A stretch of DNA of 64,000 nucleotides from Veillonellales bacterium (GCA_039680175.1 JBDKTO010000043.1:1-64000); one strand, 5' to 3'; shown: positions 35,278 to 44,761, numbered from the stretch's first letter. Notes: generated from the letters alone by a model not told the origin. Translations and numbers: made by a program.

Positions 35278-35292
35278 GTTCACCTGGTTAAC
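35278..35292 (+). promoter_or_regulatory. MarR-type operator upstream of the Fur-family gene
   Basis: GTTCACC-T-GGTTAAC, one mismatch from a palindrome, 164 bp before the fur-like start. No clear -10/-35 pair was found around it. Confidence 0.5.
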
Positions 35293-35455
35293 TTTTTTAG
35301 AAAAATAAACTGTTTCGCATTAAAAGCCCTTCCTATCCGGCTTCCCCAACGACTTATTATCGAAGCCAAGCATGCACTTCACTATGCTCTGATGCCGAAC
35401 GACAATATTCATTTCCTCTTAGCCAAAACCAATCTGGAGAAAGGAATATTTACTA

Positions 35456-35938
35456 GTGAGTACTTCTGAATTACGGGAAAAACTTGATGGAAAATATAAA
35501 TTAACCCGTCAGAGAGAGATTATTTTTCATACTCTCAACAATTATGCAGGCCACCATCTTAGTGCCGAGGATATCTATAAAATTGTCCATGAGCAATATC
35601 CAAAAATCGGCCTGGCTACTGTCTACCGGACCCTGGAATTGTTCAGTACCCTGGCGGTTGTGCAAAAGCTTGATTGGGGCGATGGATGCCAGCGTTATGA
35701 ACTGTACCCACTCCACCATCATCACCTGATTTGCAATGCCTGCGGCAAGGTTATTGAAATCAAAGGAAGCCTGGCGGATACATTGGATACCGCTATGGAT
35801 GCTATGACGGATTTTTCAGTTCTGGATTATCGTCTGTATATATATGGATACTGTAAGGATTGTCAAGCCAAAGGAAACCACTCGGGTCTTCCCGAATCCC
35901 CTGATCAGAATACGACGTCACGCAGCAATGTTGTCTGA
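35456..35938 (+). CDS. Fur-family transcriptional regulator
   Basis: 160 residues. N-terminal winged helix (KLTRQREIIFHTLNNYAGHHLSAEDIY, GLATVYRTLELF) and C-terminal dimer domain with HHHHLICNACGK and YGYCKDCQ, the two CxxC pairs of the structural zinc site. The His cluster and Asp/Glu (WGDGCQRYEL) form the regulatory metal site. The family could be Fur, PerR or Zur; the residues seen do not settle this. The GTG at 35456 has AAAGGA about 12 nt upstream. It lies between MarR-type operators and export genes, so metal or oxidative signals may feed into the same region. Confidence 0.9.
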   Translation: MSTSELREKLDGKYKLTRQREIIFHTLNNYAGHHLSAEDIYKIVHEQYPKIGLATVYRTLELFSTLAVVQKLDWGDGCQRYELYPLHHHHLICNACGKVIEIKGSLADTLDTAMDAMTDFSVLDYRLYIYGYCKDCQAKGNHSGLPESPDQNTTSRSNVV

Positions 35939-35984
35939 TTGGCTCTTGCCCGTTCATTTTTCATTGCCTGTAGTAAAATCAATC

Positions 35985-35999
35985 GTTCACCTGGTGTAC
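35985..35999 (+). promoter_or_regulatory. MarR-type operator downstream of the Fur-family gene
   Basis: GTTCACC-T-GGTGTAC, one mismatch from a palindrome, overlapping TACATT in the same way as the copies at 31113 and 34636. No good -35 at 16-18 bp was seen. Confidence 0.5.
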
Positions 36000-36324
36000 A
36001 TTATGGCCACAAATAATCTACCCTGACATTTTATTAAGAATACGAAACTATCCATCGAGGTAACTTCCCTATAATAGCTAAAAATGTGATACTTCAGCAA
36101 CAAGGATATCCTTGGCGATAGCGTTGCGACCGATATCCTTATCTTTCTAATTATAGTTTACCTGGTTAACGTTATTGCAAATCTCTGCCGCTTCAACCAG
36201 GCTTCTCTGTCAATGACTTATCTCTATTTTATTGCCGATCAATTGAGGGTGTTTAGTTGCTTTTTGCTATGTTTGCCTGCAATCAATCTTATTCTACTTA
36301 CTTTTCTAAAGGAGGAAGCTTCCT
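36000..36324. other. Leader region of the RND pump cluster
   Basis: No complete gene. It holds a 14-bp palindrome CAAGGATATCCTTG (36101-36114), a longer hairpin whose arms are AAGGATATC (36102-36110) and GATATCCTT (36132-36140), and the operator at 36156-36170. The hairpin followed by ATCTTTCT may terminate an upstream transcript. Confidence 0.45.
36156..36170 (+). promoter_or_regulatory. MarR-type operator upstream of the RND cluster
   Basis: GTTTACC-T-GGTTAAC, one mismatch from a palindrome, preceded by TTATA. It is about 370 bp before the RND adaptor gene. Confidence 0.55.
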
Positions 36325-36492
36325 GTGCCACAGCATGAACCCCTGCGTCAGCAAATCTTAACGATAGCCCTGACGGCTTTTAATCAGTATGGAACGAACG
36401 GAATGCTTCTCGTTCCCTTTCGTCGATCCCCCCTCTCGCTAGCTGAGTTATTGGACATGCTGTTGTTTGGCATCGCCCGGCGCGCACCGTAA
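36325..36492 (+). pseudogene. Truncated TetR-family regulator remnant
   Basis: A 55-codon frame from GTG with a perfect AAGGAGG site. The first third (LRQQILTIALTAFNQYGTNG) is the start of a TetR helix-turn-helix domain. The last part (LAELLDMLLFGIARRAP) resembles the C-terminal end of TetR proteins. The recognition helix and the ligand domain between are missing, as after an internal deletion of several hundred bases. TetR genes commonly sit next to RND pumps, so this is probably the decayed original repressor, with control taken over by the MarR-type operators. It may also still make a short peptide. Confidence 0.5.
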
Positions 36493-36536
36493 ATTTCTTC
36501 TGGAAAAACAGATTGTATACGATAAGGAGTGTTTCT

Positions 36537-37655
36537 ATGTTCAACATGCGACTGAAGCTCAGCCGAAAAAAACGCTACTATGCCCTGGCCGCCTTAGCGG
36601 TAGGCTGCCTACTGGCCGGGATCATGGCAAAAACACATTTCGCAAAAGCACCTATAAAACCGGAAAGCCTTCCCGTGGTCCGCACCCAGCTCATTCAGGC
36701 AGCTAATACCGGACAGGGTTACACCTATGCGGGGGAAGTGCGCGGCCGCTATGAAAGCCAGCTGGCTTTCCAGGTCACCGGCAAAATCATCAAACGCAAT
36801 GTGCAGCTAGGCAGTATAGTCAATGCCGGCGATGTGCTGATGCAGATGGATGCAAAAGACATTCAGCAGACGGTAAACAGTAATTCTGCCCAGGTATATT
36901 CCGCCCAATCACAACTTAGACTGGCGGAAAGCAATTTGAGCCGCTACCGGCAATTACTGGACAGCGGTGCGATCAGCCATGCTCAGTATGACCAGTACGT
37001 CAATGCCTATGATGCCGCGGCAGCAGCGGTGCAGCAGGCGGCAGCCCAATATACGCAGGGCGCCAATCAGCTGGATTACACTTTATTGACAGCCGATCAG
37101 TCAGGAGTTGTGTCGGCGATCACCGCTGAGGCCGGTCAGGTTGTCAGCGCCGGCCAGACGGTTGTTACCGTTGTCCAGGACGGAGAACGGGAAATCGAAA
37201 TCAATGTACCCGAAAACCGGTTGGAAGAATTAAAAACCGCCGGACGGTTCCAGGTTACTTTCTGGGCCTTGCCTAACGTGACACTGAACGGCAAAGTGCG
37301 AGAAATCGCTCCCATGGCCGATCCGACGACGCGTACCTTCAAAGTACGCATCAGCTTACTCAATCCGCCGCCCTCTGTCAAGTTGGGTATGACGGCTACC
37401 GTTTCCCTAGCCGTTGGCGCTGACCAACCTGCATTTTCTATTCCACTGTCTGCACTCTATCAGACTGGTGATACGCCCGCGGTCTGGATTGTGAGCGACA
37501 ATATCCTGACACTGCGCCCCATCCAAACCGGCTCTTTCGGTAATGGCACGATCCAAGTGCTGGCCGGACTGCAGACCGGTGACCGAATTGTCAGTGCCGG
37601 CGTTCATAAATTGGAAGAAGGGCAGAGGGTAAAAATAGCCGGTGATACCCTGTGA
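36537..37655 (+). CDS. RND efflux pump periplasmic adaptor subunit
   Basis: Membrane fusion protein of 372 residues from the ATG at 36537 (AAGGAG, 7 nt upstream). N-terminal hydrophobic segment ALAALAVGCLLAG; the Cys could be lipidated but position -3 is Ala, so a plain anchor is as likely. Lipoyl half-motifs GRYESQLAFQVTGKI and SGVVSAITAEAGQVVSAGQ flank the alpha-hairpin (about 105-165), then beta-barrel and membrane-proximal domains (IPLSALYQTGDTPAVWIV). Its stop overlaps the pump start by 4 bp (GTGA), so the two are translated together. Confidence 0.93.
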   Translation: MFNMRLKLSRKKRYYALAALAVGCLLAGIMAKTHFAKAPIKPESLPVVRTQLIQAANTGQGYTYAGEVRGRYESQLAFQVTGKIIKRNVQLGSIVNAGDVLMQMDAKDIQQTVNSNSAQVYSAQSQLRLAESNLSRYRQLLDSGAISHAQYDQYVNAYDAAAAAVQQAAAQYTQGANQLDYTLLTADQSGVVSAITAEAGQVVSAGQTVVTVVQDGEREIEINVPENRLEELKTAGRFQVTFWALPNVTLNGKVREIAPMADPTTRTFKVRISLLNPPPSVKLGMTATVSLAVGADQPAFSIPLSALYQTGDTPAVWIVSDNILTLRPIQTGSFGNGTIQVLAGLQTGDRIVSAGVHKLEEGQRVKIAGDTL

Positions 37656-40600
37656 GCCATTTTAACCTTACCGCCTGGTCATTAAAGCACAAGCAATTCA
37701 TTTATTTCTTTGTCGCCCTCTTCTTTGTGGCCGGTCTTTTCTCTTACAAGAACGTGGGACGCATGGAAGACCCGGATTTTGCCATTAAGCAAATGATTGT
37801 CAGCGTTTCCTGGTCAGGAGCCACCGCCAGCCAGATGGAAGAGCAGGTTACGGATAAAATTGAAAAGAAACTGCAGGACCTGCCTGGACTTGACTATTTA
37901 AAAAGTTACTCTACACCGGGACATACGGTGATTTACGTCAATCTCAAAGATCAGGTACCCGCCAAGGAGCTTCGGCCCAGATGGGTGGAAGCCCGCAATA
38001 TGGTGAATGATATCAAAGGAACCTTCCCGGAAGGCGTTTCGGAACCTACCTTCAATGACCGGTTCGATGAAGTATACGGCGTAATCTATACGCTGACCGG
38101 TGATGGGTTTACCTACGAGGAAATGCGGGAAAAAGCCGAAAAAATCCGCCGCATTCTCTTAAGCGTTCCCAGCGTGAGCAAAGTCCAGCTCCTGGGGGTG
38201 CAAACCGAAAAAATCTACATTGAAATCGAAAATAGCAAACTGGCCCGTTTAGGTCTTGATCCGTCCGTAATTACCGCCGCTTTAAAGGAACAAAATGCCA
38301 TGGCCGCCGCCGGTATGCTGGAAACGGCATCAGACAATGCCTACTTACGAATTACCGGGATGTTTGAAAATATGGAAGACATCCGCGCTACGCCCATTCA
38401 GGCTGGTAGCCGCACCTTCCGTCTGGGAGATATAGCCAGAGTGACTCGCGCCTACGCCGAACCATCCGACCCGAAAATGTTCTATAACGGTCAGCCGGCC
38501 ATCGGCATTTCGCTGGCGATGGAACCCGGCGGCAACATTCTGACACTGGGTAAAAATCTTGATAGCACGCTCTCCCAAATAAAACAAGAACTGCCGGCCG
38601 GGCTGGAAATCAATCAAACTGTCAACCAGCCGAAAGTTGTGGAATCCTCCATCGGCGAATTTGTGGAATCCCTGGTCGAAGCGATCGTCATCGTCTTAAT
38701 CGTAAGCTTTGCCAGTCTGGGTATGCGGTCCGGCGTGGTCGTGGCCCTAACCATTCCTTTGGTCATTGCCATTACCTTTACCTTAATGTACCTGACAGGT
38801 ATCGCTCTGCAGAGCATATCGCTGGGGGCTCTCATCATTGCGCTAGGCTTGTTGGTCGATGATGCCATCATCGCCACTGAAATGATGAGCGTCAAGCTGG
38901 AGCAAGGCTGGAGCCGCTTTGACGCTGCTTGTTTTTCCTATACCTCTACCGCCTATCCCCGTTTGACCGGGGCGTTAATAACCTGCGCGGGCTTCATTCC
39001 CATCGGTTTCTCCAAAGGGCTTGCCGCCGAGTTTTGCGTCGATCTCTTTTGGGTTATATTCTTCGCCCTCATTGCTTCCTGGCTGATTGCCGGAGCAGTT
39101 ACGCCTTTGCTCGGTTACCAGTTTATTAAAATAAAACCCGCCCAGCAAACAGCCGATGAAAGCAATGCGCACCATGACCTTTATGACACCCCGTTTTATC
39201 GGCGATTTAAACGCTTGTTACTGTGGTGCATGCGTCACCGCAAAACCGTACTAACAGCTACTGCCGCCGTATTTATCGGCTCTATCTTTCTCCTGGGATT
39301 GGTCAAACAGGAATTCTTTCCTGCTTCCAGCCGTCCGGAGCTCGTCATCCAGCTCAAATTACAGGAAGGAGCTTCCCAGACCAGCACCGAGGAAGTGGCC
39401 CGCCAGTTTGCTAAAGAATTGGACGGCGACCCGAATATTTCCTATTACACCTATCATGTAGGTGAAGGAGCTCCCCGCTTTGTGCTCAGTTTTGAACCAA
39501 CTTTCAATAAATCGAATTTCGCTGAATTCATTGTAGTGGCCAAGAATGTTCAAGCCCGTAATGCGCTGGCCCAAAAAGCCGAACAATTATTAAACACTGA
39601 ATTTACAAATGTTCGGGGGCATATAAAGTTATTATTCACCGGAACGGGACCCGATTATCCGGTGATGCTGCGGGTAAAAGGCCCTGACCATGAAAAAGTT
39701 CGTGAAATCGCTGAACAAGTTCGCGCCGTCATGGCCGCCCATCCGGCTACACAAAACGTAAATCTCAACTGGAATGAGAAAAGCAAAGTGATGCACTTGG
39801 AGATTGACCAGGCAAAAGCAAAAGCCCTCGGACTCAGTTCCCATGAATTGGCCGCATCGCTCCAAACCCAGTTGTCTGGAGCACCGATTACCGAATTTCG
39901 TGAGCATGATAAAACCGTCAGCATGGTTCTCCGGTTTGCGGAAGCGGACCGTACTAACCCGGAACGGATAAAAGACCTCAACATCCATATCGGCAACGGC
40001 AGATATGTCCCGCTTGACCAAATCGCCACCATCCGTTATGACGCCGAAGAAGGCTTAATTTACCGGCGCGACCTGCTACCCATGATTATGGTACAGGCGG
40101 AACTGAATCCCACGTCTAAACTTACCGGCTCGGACGTGACCAAGCAAGTTTACGGCAGCCTCCAGGAATTCAGAAGTAGTCTGCCAGCCGGCTATTTCAT
40201 TGAATTTGACGGTGCAACGGAACGCAGCATTAAAAGCAGCAAGTTCCTGGCGGAACCCATCCCGGCCATGATGCTTATCATTATGATTCTGCTCATGACG
40301 CAGCTGCAAAGTATACCGAAAATGCTGTTAACCCTCTTAACAGCGCCGCTGGGTATTATCGGTGTATCCATCAGTCTCCTGCTCACCGGAAGTCCTATGG
40401 GATTTGTGGTCCAATTGGGAATTCTGGCCTTGTTCGGTATTATTATGCGCAATACCGTTATATTGATGGACCAGATTGAACAACATCTGGTGGCCGGTGA
40501 CTCGCTATGGGACGCTATTGTGGCAGCGACGATCAGCCGCTTCCGCCCTATTATGCTAACAGCCGTAGCCGCTATCCTAGGCATGATTCCGCTGGTACCC

Positions 40601-40741
40601 AGTACTTTGTGGGGCTCCATGGCGATTGCCATTGCCGGCGGTTTACTGGGAGCAACCATACTGACTTTGCTGGTGCTGCCGGTTATGTATGCTGCCTGGT
40701 ATAAGGCACAGCCAGCTGACGGTACAAAAAACAATGCTTGA
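37652..40741 (+). CDS. RND-family efflux pump inner-membrane permease
   Basis: AcrB-type proton-driven transporter of 1,029 residues with two six-helix halves and large periplasmic loops (about 40-330 and 550-850). The helix 4 proton-relay Asp pair is in LLVDDAIIATEMM (about 406-418). GAEGLIYRR-type docking segments and FGIIMRNTVILMDQIEQ (helix 10) match the family. Start is GTG overlapping the adaptor stop. Part of a MarR-type regulon by the operators in front of the cluster. Substrates (drugs, bile acids, metals) are not predictable; the absence of the His/Met-rich sites of CusA argues against copper/silver. Confidence 0.94.
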   Translation: MSHFNLTAWSLKHKQFIYFFVALFFVAGLFSYKNVGRMEDPDFAIKQMIVSVSWSGATASQMEEQVTDKIEKKLQDLPGLDYLKSYSTPGHTVIYVNLKDQVPAKELRPRWVEARNMVNDIKGTFPEGVSEPTFNDRFDEVYGVIYTLTGDGFTYEEMREKAEKIRRILLSVPSVSKVQLLGVQTEKIYIEIENSKLARLGLDPSVITAALKEQNAMAAAGMLETASDNAYLRITGMFENMEDIRATPIQAGSRTFRLGDIARVTRAYAEPSDPKMFYNGQPAIGISLAMEPGGNILTLGKNLDSTLSQIKQELPAGLEINQTVNQPKVVESSIGEFVESLVEAIVIVLIVSFASLGMRSGVVVALTIPLVIAITFTLMYLTGIALQSISLGALIIALGLLVDDAIIATEMMSVKLEQGWSRFDAACFSYTSTAYPRLTGALITCAGFIPIGFSKGLAAEFCVDLFWVIFFALIASWLIAGAVTPLLGYQFIKIKPAQQTADESNAHHDLYDTPFYRRFKRLLLWCMRHRKTVLTATAAVFIGSIFLLGLVKQEFFPASSRPELVIQLKLQEGASQTSTEEVARQFAKELDGDPNISYYTYHVGEGAPRFVLSFEPTFNKSNFAEFIVVAKNVQARNALAQKAEQLLNTEFTNVRGHIKLLFTGTGPDYPVMLRVKGPDHEKVREIAEQVRAVMAAHPATQNVNLNWNEKSKVMHLEIDQAKAKALGLSSHELAASLQTQLSGAPITEFREHDKTVSMVLRFAEADRTNPERIKDLNIHIGNGRYVPLDQIATIRYDAEEGLIYRRDLLPMIMVQAELNPTSKLTGSDVTKQVYGSLQEFRSSLPAGYFIEFDGATERSIKSSKFLAEPIPAMMLIIMILLMTQLQSIPKMLLTLLTAPLGIIGVSISLLLTGSPMGFVVQLGILALFGIIMRNTVILMDQIEQHLVAGDSLWDAIVAATISRFRPIMLTAVAAILGMIPLVPSTLWGSMAIAIAGGLLGATILTLLVLPVMYAAWYKAQPADGTKNNA

Positions 40742-40853
40742 TGCCGGAAAGTCATTGTCTCAGCAGCATGAAGCAAATTGCGCAATTGCTGGAAACCAGC
40801 GAGCTTCTTGAGTTTGTTAGGTCACCGATACATTTTAATAAGGAGTTGCTATC

Positions 40854-41297
40854 ATGGAGGTTTTGTATAAAAAAATTTTAGTTCCAGTAGACGGTTCTAT
40901 CCATTCCCTCGAGGCATTGTCTCATGCAGTAGCGTTAGCCCGTTCCTTCGCTGCCGAAATCGGGATTCTTTACGTATCGGTTTTATCGCAGCAAGTTCCT
41001 TTATATGACCAAGTCAAGGGATCCAAAATCCCGCCAAACGCACTTACAGATCCCGTAAACTTTGCTAAAGCAATTCTTTCAGAAGCGATAAACCAAGTTC
41101 CAGAAGACATACTTGTTCATACACACAACGAAGTTGGCGAGCCGCGCCTTCTGATTACCGATTTTGCCGTACAAAATGGTTATGATGTCATCGTCATTGG
41201 CAGCCGGGGATTAGGAACGATTTACGGATTGCTTCTGGGAAGCGTGAGCACATACGTCGTCCAGCATTCACCTTGCCCTGTTTTGATTATCAAATAA
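40854..41297 (+). CDS. Universal stress protein (UspA family), copy 1
   Basis: 147 residues, one Usp domain. ILVPVDGSIHSLEAL opens the fold, and GSRGLGTIYGLLLGSVSTYVVQHSPCPVLIIK is the ATP-binding G-2x-G-9x-G(S/T) region. The ATG follows AAGGAG. It stands between the RND pump (112 bp) and the TolC-like gene (176 bp). The role is not defined; the location suggests expression under envelope or drug stress. Confidence 0.92.
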   Translation: MEVLYKKILVPVDGSIHSLEALSHAVALARSFAAEIGILYVSVLSQQVPLYDQVKGSKIPPNALTDPVNFAKAILSEAINQVPEDILVHTHNEVGEPRLLITDFAVQNGYDVIVIGSRGLGTIYGLLLGSVSTYVVQHSPCPVLIIK

Positions 41298-41472
41298 TCT
41301 TTATCTCTACTAAAGCTGCAGCAGTCTTTTCCCCATATATTTATTGATCAGCTGACAGCGGCGATGCAGCGTAATGACAGATACGCTGCATTGCCCTGTC
41401 ACTGTGCTGTTATCTAAAGATCGCGGGCAAAAAAAATATAAACTTAAAATAATCCAATCGAAAGGAGAAACC

Positions 41473-42768
41473 GTGAAATCACCATTTATTCTCGTTAATA
41501 CCGTCGTTGTGGCGGCTACCGCTTTCGTTATATTTTGCCAAACTGCCCTGGCAGCGCCGCTGGAGCTCTCACTTGATGCGAGTATTGCTCTGACGTATAA
41601 GAATAATCCGGCATTGCAAATTGTAGAAGCACGCCAAGAACAGTCAGTTTGGGTGCTGAAAGAGGCTCAAACCAATAAAAACGTATCCCTGGATTATACC
41701 CATACGGATATGCGTTCAAATTCCCCGCCCACATGGTCAACCTCCCCGGAAGCAGTCTCTCCCTATAACTATTTCAGCAACCAAATTATCGCCAGTATTC
41801 CACTCTATACCGGTGGTAAAGTAGAAAACACGATTGAACAAGCGAAACTCAGTCACAAGGTGTCTCAGCTTGAAAGTGCAGCCACCAAACAGCAACTCAA
41901 ATTAGAAACGAGTGAGGGTTATTATAATGTGCTGCAGAAAAAGACCTTGTTAGAAATCGCCAAACAAACGGTAAATGATTTTAGCGCTCATCTTGATCGT
42001 GTCCGGCAAATGTACGATACCGGCGTGGCACCCTGGCATGACGTACTGCAAACCAAGGTCCGGCTGGCAAATGCGGAAAATGATTTAGTAAAAGCGCAAA
42101 ACGATTATGCTTTAGCCGTCTACAGCCTAAATAAAACGATGGGCTTAGCCTTACGCAGCGAAATTACGCTGACAGAACCGCTCATCTATCAAGAATATGC
42201 TTTGGCTCTTGACGACGTTACCGCCTATGGATTGGCGCATCGTCCGGAGATGGCTCAACAGCAGGTAAATATTAAAATAGAAGAAGCACAAATCAAAATT
42301 GCCCAAAGCGGACAGCGTCCCAAGGTTATGCTGACCGGGACCATGGCCTGGGATAATGACGACTTTGCCGGCACGGCGAACAGAGATTGGACCGCAATGT
42401 TGGTAACCCAGTTCAACGTATTTGACTCCGGCAATACCAAGGCCAAAATCAGGCAGGCACAATCAGGCGAGTTGGCCGCACGAAAACAAGCCCAGCAAAC
42501 GCAGGATAACATTTCCTTAGAAATCAGCGATGCTTATTTGAGTATGAAGGAAGCAGAAAAACGAATAAGTACCAACACGGTAGCTGTTGAAGAAGCCAGT
42601 GTGAATTTTGCTATTGCGCAAAGAGCTTATAGTGCCGGTGTCGGTACCAATTTAGATGTTATGGATGCCGAACTGGCACTCAACCAGGCAAAAAACAACT
42701 ATACTAACTCATTATTTGACTATAACATCAGCAAGGCCCGGCTCGACAAAGCGATGGGCAGCGAATAA
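41473..42768 (+). CDS. TolC-family outer-membrane efflux protein
   Basis: Trimeric outer-membrane duct of 431 residues from the GTG at 41473 (AAAGGAG upstream). A signal peptide ends near CQTALA-APLELS. Two structural repeats follow, each with a long coiled helix pair (LDASIALTYKNNPALQIVEA and YGLAHRPEMAQQQVNIKIEE). This confirms an outer membrane in the organism. It can complete a tripartite pump with the RND pair, the EmrA/EmrB-like pair or both. A longer frame from 41374 has no ribosome binding site. Confidence 0.93.
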   Translation: MKSPFILVNTVVVAATAFVIFCQTALAAPLELSLDASIALTYKNNPALQIVEARQEQSVWVLKEAQTNKNVSLDYTHTDMRSNSPPTWSTSPEAVSPYNYFSNQIIASIPLYTGGKVENTIEQAKLSHKVSQLESAATKQQLKLETSEGYYNVLQKKTLLEIAKQTVNDFSAHLDRVRQMYDTGVAPWHDVLQTKVRLANAENDLVKAQNDYALAVYSLNKTMGLALRSEITLTEPLIYQEYALALDDVTAYGLAHRPEMAQQQVNIKIEEAQIKIAQSGQRPKVMLTGTMAWDNDDFAGTANRDWTAMLVTQFNVFDSGNTKAKIRQAQSGELAARKQAQQTQDNISLEISDAYLSMKEAEKRISTNTVAVEEASVNFAIAQRAYSAGVGTNLDVMDAELALNQAKNNYTNSLFDYNISKARLDKAMGSE

Positions 42769-42862
42769 ACCACTAAGAAGATATACTGCCATTGCATGAA
42801 TAATGTGCTAAAGAACATGTATGGATTAAGAATATTGAGACCTGAAAGGACACTTTACACTC

Positions 42863-44065
42863 ATGCTAAAATACAAGAATGTATTCCTTGTTTTAGGGAT
42901 TATCTTTATTGCTTCTAATTTAAGAACTCCGCTGACAGCAGTAGGACCGCTCGTTAGTGATATACGGTCTGATCTTGGTATTTCAAACGGTATGACTGGC
43001 TTCCTTACGACACTGCCATTGCTTACCTTTGCCGTACTTTCGCTGCCCTCTTCTAAATTAGGCACCAAAATAGGCAATGAACTTGCCATCTTTCTTAGCC
43101 TTATTGTATTAACTGCCGGCATACTACTGCGCTCTGCAGGTGGAAGTGCTGCCTTGTTCGCCGGAACATTTCTGATTGGTACGGGAATTGTGGTCGGTAA
43201 TGTTCTAATCCCCAGTATTATAAAACAAAAATTTCCCGCAAAAGTGGGATTAATAACCAGTATTTTTTCAATTGCCATGTCTCTCTCGGCGGGAATTTCA
43301 TCTGGCATGAGCGTGCCGCTTGCCAATGATCTCCACTTAGGGTGGCGTCAGTCCCTGCTGGTGTGGATCTTGCTTACTGTAGCAGCCATCATCTTTTGGC
43401 TGCCTCAACTTTATCATCGCGAAAGAGCAGTGAAAGTCGCAAAACCTGCTTCCGCCATCAGTTCTGTTTGGCATTCTTCTCTGGCCTGGCAAGTGACCTT
43501 TTTTATGGGGCTCCAGTCACTTCTTTTTTATTGCTTCATTGCCTGGCTTCCTGCAATTCTCCAAAGCCATGGCCTAAGTATGGCAACTGCCGGCTGGCTA
43601 TTGTCTTTTTCCCAGATCATTGCCATTCCTGCCTCGTTTATCGTACCAATATTAGCCGATCGCCTCAACGACCAACGTGGTATTACGGCAATTTCCTGCC
43701 TGATCTATTCTATGGGACTGCTTGGACTGCTGCTGAGTAAAAATATGATACTGCTCACTACATCAGTTGCCTTGATTGGGGTTAGCGGAGGTGCCTGCTT
43801 CAGCTTGGCATTTACTTTTATTGGACTACGCAGCAGCAATGGCGCCCAAGCTGCAGAGTTATCGGGAGCGGCTCAGTCTGTGGGCTATTTGTTAGCAGCC
43901 ACAGGTCCGATTCTGATTGGTTATCTATTTGATTACACGCAAACCTGGGCTTCTTCTATTGTCGTATGGCTAATTATCACATTACTTCTTCTATATGCCG
44001 GTCTTGGTGCCGGACGAAACCGATACATTTTCCCAATGGACGAGCCCAAGCAAAGCCCTAATTAA
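42863..44065 (+). CDS. MFS transporter, CynX/NimT family
   Basis: A 400-residue, twelve-helix major facilitator. ASNLRTPLTAVGPLVSDI at the start is typical of the CynX/NimT (cyanate, 2-nitroimidazole) group. It begins 94 bp after the TolC-like gene with an AAAGGA site. The substrate and direction are uncertain; family members both import anions and confer resistance to nitroimidazoles. It is followed by the second UspA. Confidence 0.88.
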   Translation: MLKYKNVFLVLGIIFIASNLRTPLTAVGPLVSDIRSDLGISNGMTGFLTTLPLLTFAVLSLPSSKLGTKIGNELAIFLSLIVLTAGILLRSAGGSAALFAGTFLIGTGIVVGNVLIPSIIKQKFPAKVGLITSIFSIAMSLSAGISSGMSVPLANDLHLGWRQSLLVWILLTVAAIIFWLPQLYHRERAVKVAKPASAISSVWHSSLAWQVTFFMGLQSLLFYCFIAWLPAILQSHGLSMATAGWLLSFSQIIAIPASFIVPILADRLNDQRGITAISCLIYSMGLLGLLLSKNMILLTTSVALIGVSGGACFSLAFTFIGLRSSNGAQAAELSGAAQSVGYLLAATGPILIGYLFDYTQTWASSIVVWLIITLLLLYAGLGAGRNRYIFPMDEPKQSPN

Positions 44066-44161
44066 GACAAGCAGAGGTTAGATGCGCGATTACCTGCCAA
44101 TGGCAAGCGGTCATCAACGAATGACTGCCCTTGGAAAAATTGTTAATCTACGATAACCTGG

Positions 44162-44266
44162 ATAACCGTAACCCGTTAACCTATGACCATGTATACGGCA
44201 GCTGTTAACAGATATGGTTCATCCTGCGGGACGCTAAGTATATTTATGGAAAAGAGGTAGTGGAGA
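44162..44266. other. Upstream region of uspA copy 2
   Basis: Contains GATAACC-T-GGATAAC (about 44152-44166), which has the same ACCTGG centre as the MarR boxes but mismatched arms, so it is at best a degenerate copy. Confidence 0.3.
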
Positions 44267-44701
44267 ATGATTAACCTGAAAAAAATTGTTGTTGCCTACG
44301 ACAGCTCCGAACACAGCAGAAAAGCACTGGACTGGGCCATTCACATGGCGCAGCTCGCTCATGCGACAATCGACGTGGTCATGGTCCTGGTTCCTTCCTC
44401 CATCAGTACGCGGTCCGCCGGCGCCTATGCGTCTCCGGAAGTAAGAGAATCAGCGGAACAGGAAATTAAGCTGATTCTTTCAGAAGCCCAGGCTATTTGT
44501 GAGGCAAACGGCGTTGAGGCCAAAACTCATTCGCTCTTTGGCAATGCCGTTAAAGAAATTCTGCTTCATGCCGATTCCTGCCGGGCTGACATGATTATCT
44601 GCGGTACCAGGGGGCTGGGAAGTTTTGCCAGCTTATTGCTGGGCAGTGTGGCGCGAACTCTGGTAACGTACGCCAAAATCCCCGTAATGGTAATTAAATA
44701 G
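44267..44701 (+). CDS. Universal stress protein (UspA family), copy 2
   Basis: 144 residues with one Usp domain (KIVVAYDSSEHSRKALDWA at the start; GTRGLGSFASLLLGSVARTLVTYAKIPVMVIK as the nucleotide-binding end). Distinct from copy 1 (under half alike by eye), so not a recent duplication. The ATG follows AGAGGTAGTGGAG. It ends the plus-strand export region. Confidence 0.92.
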   Translation: MINLKKIVVAYDSSEHSRKALDWAIHMAQLAHATIDVVMVLVPSSISTRSAGAYASPEVRESAEQEIKLILSEAQAICEANGVEAKTHSLFGNAVKEILLHADSCRADMIICGTRGLGSFASLLLGSVARTLVTYAKIPVMVIK

Positions 44702-44761
44702 CGAAACCGAAATAAAAAAGAAGAGTTTTTCAGAACTCTTCCGGCTTTCCCCGGCAAAACA

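Noticed and set aside
40192-40785. Minus-strand frame of 197 codons opposite the RND permease
   Set aside because: It overlaps a well-matched RND gene and has no ribosome site or recognisable domain.
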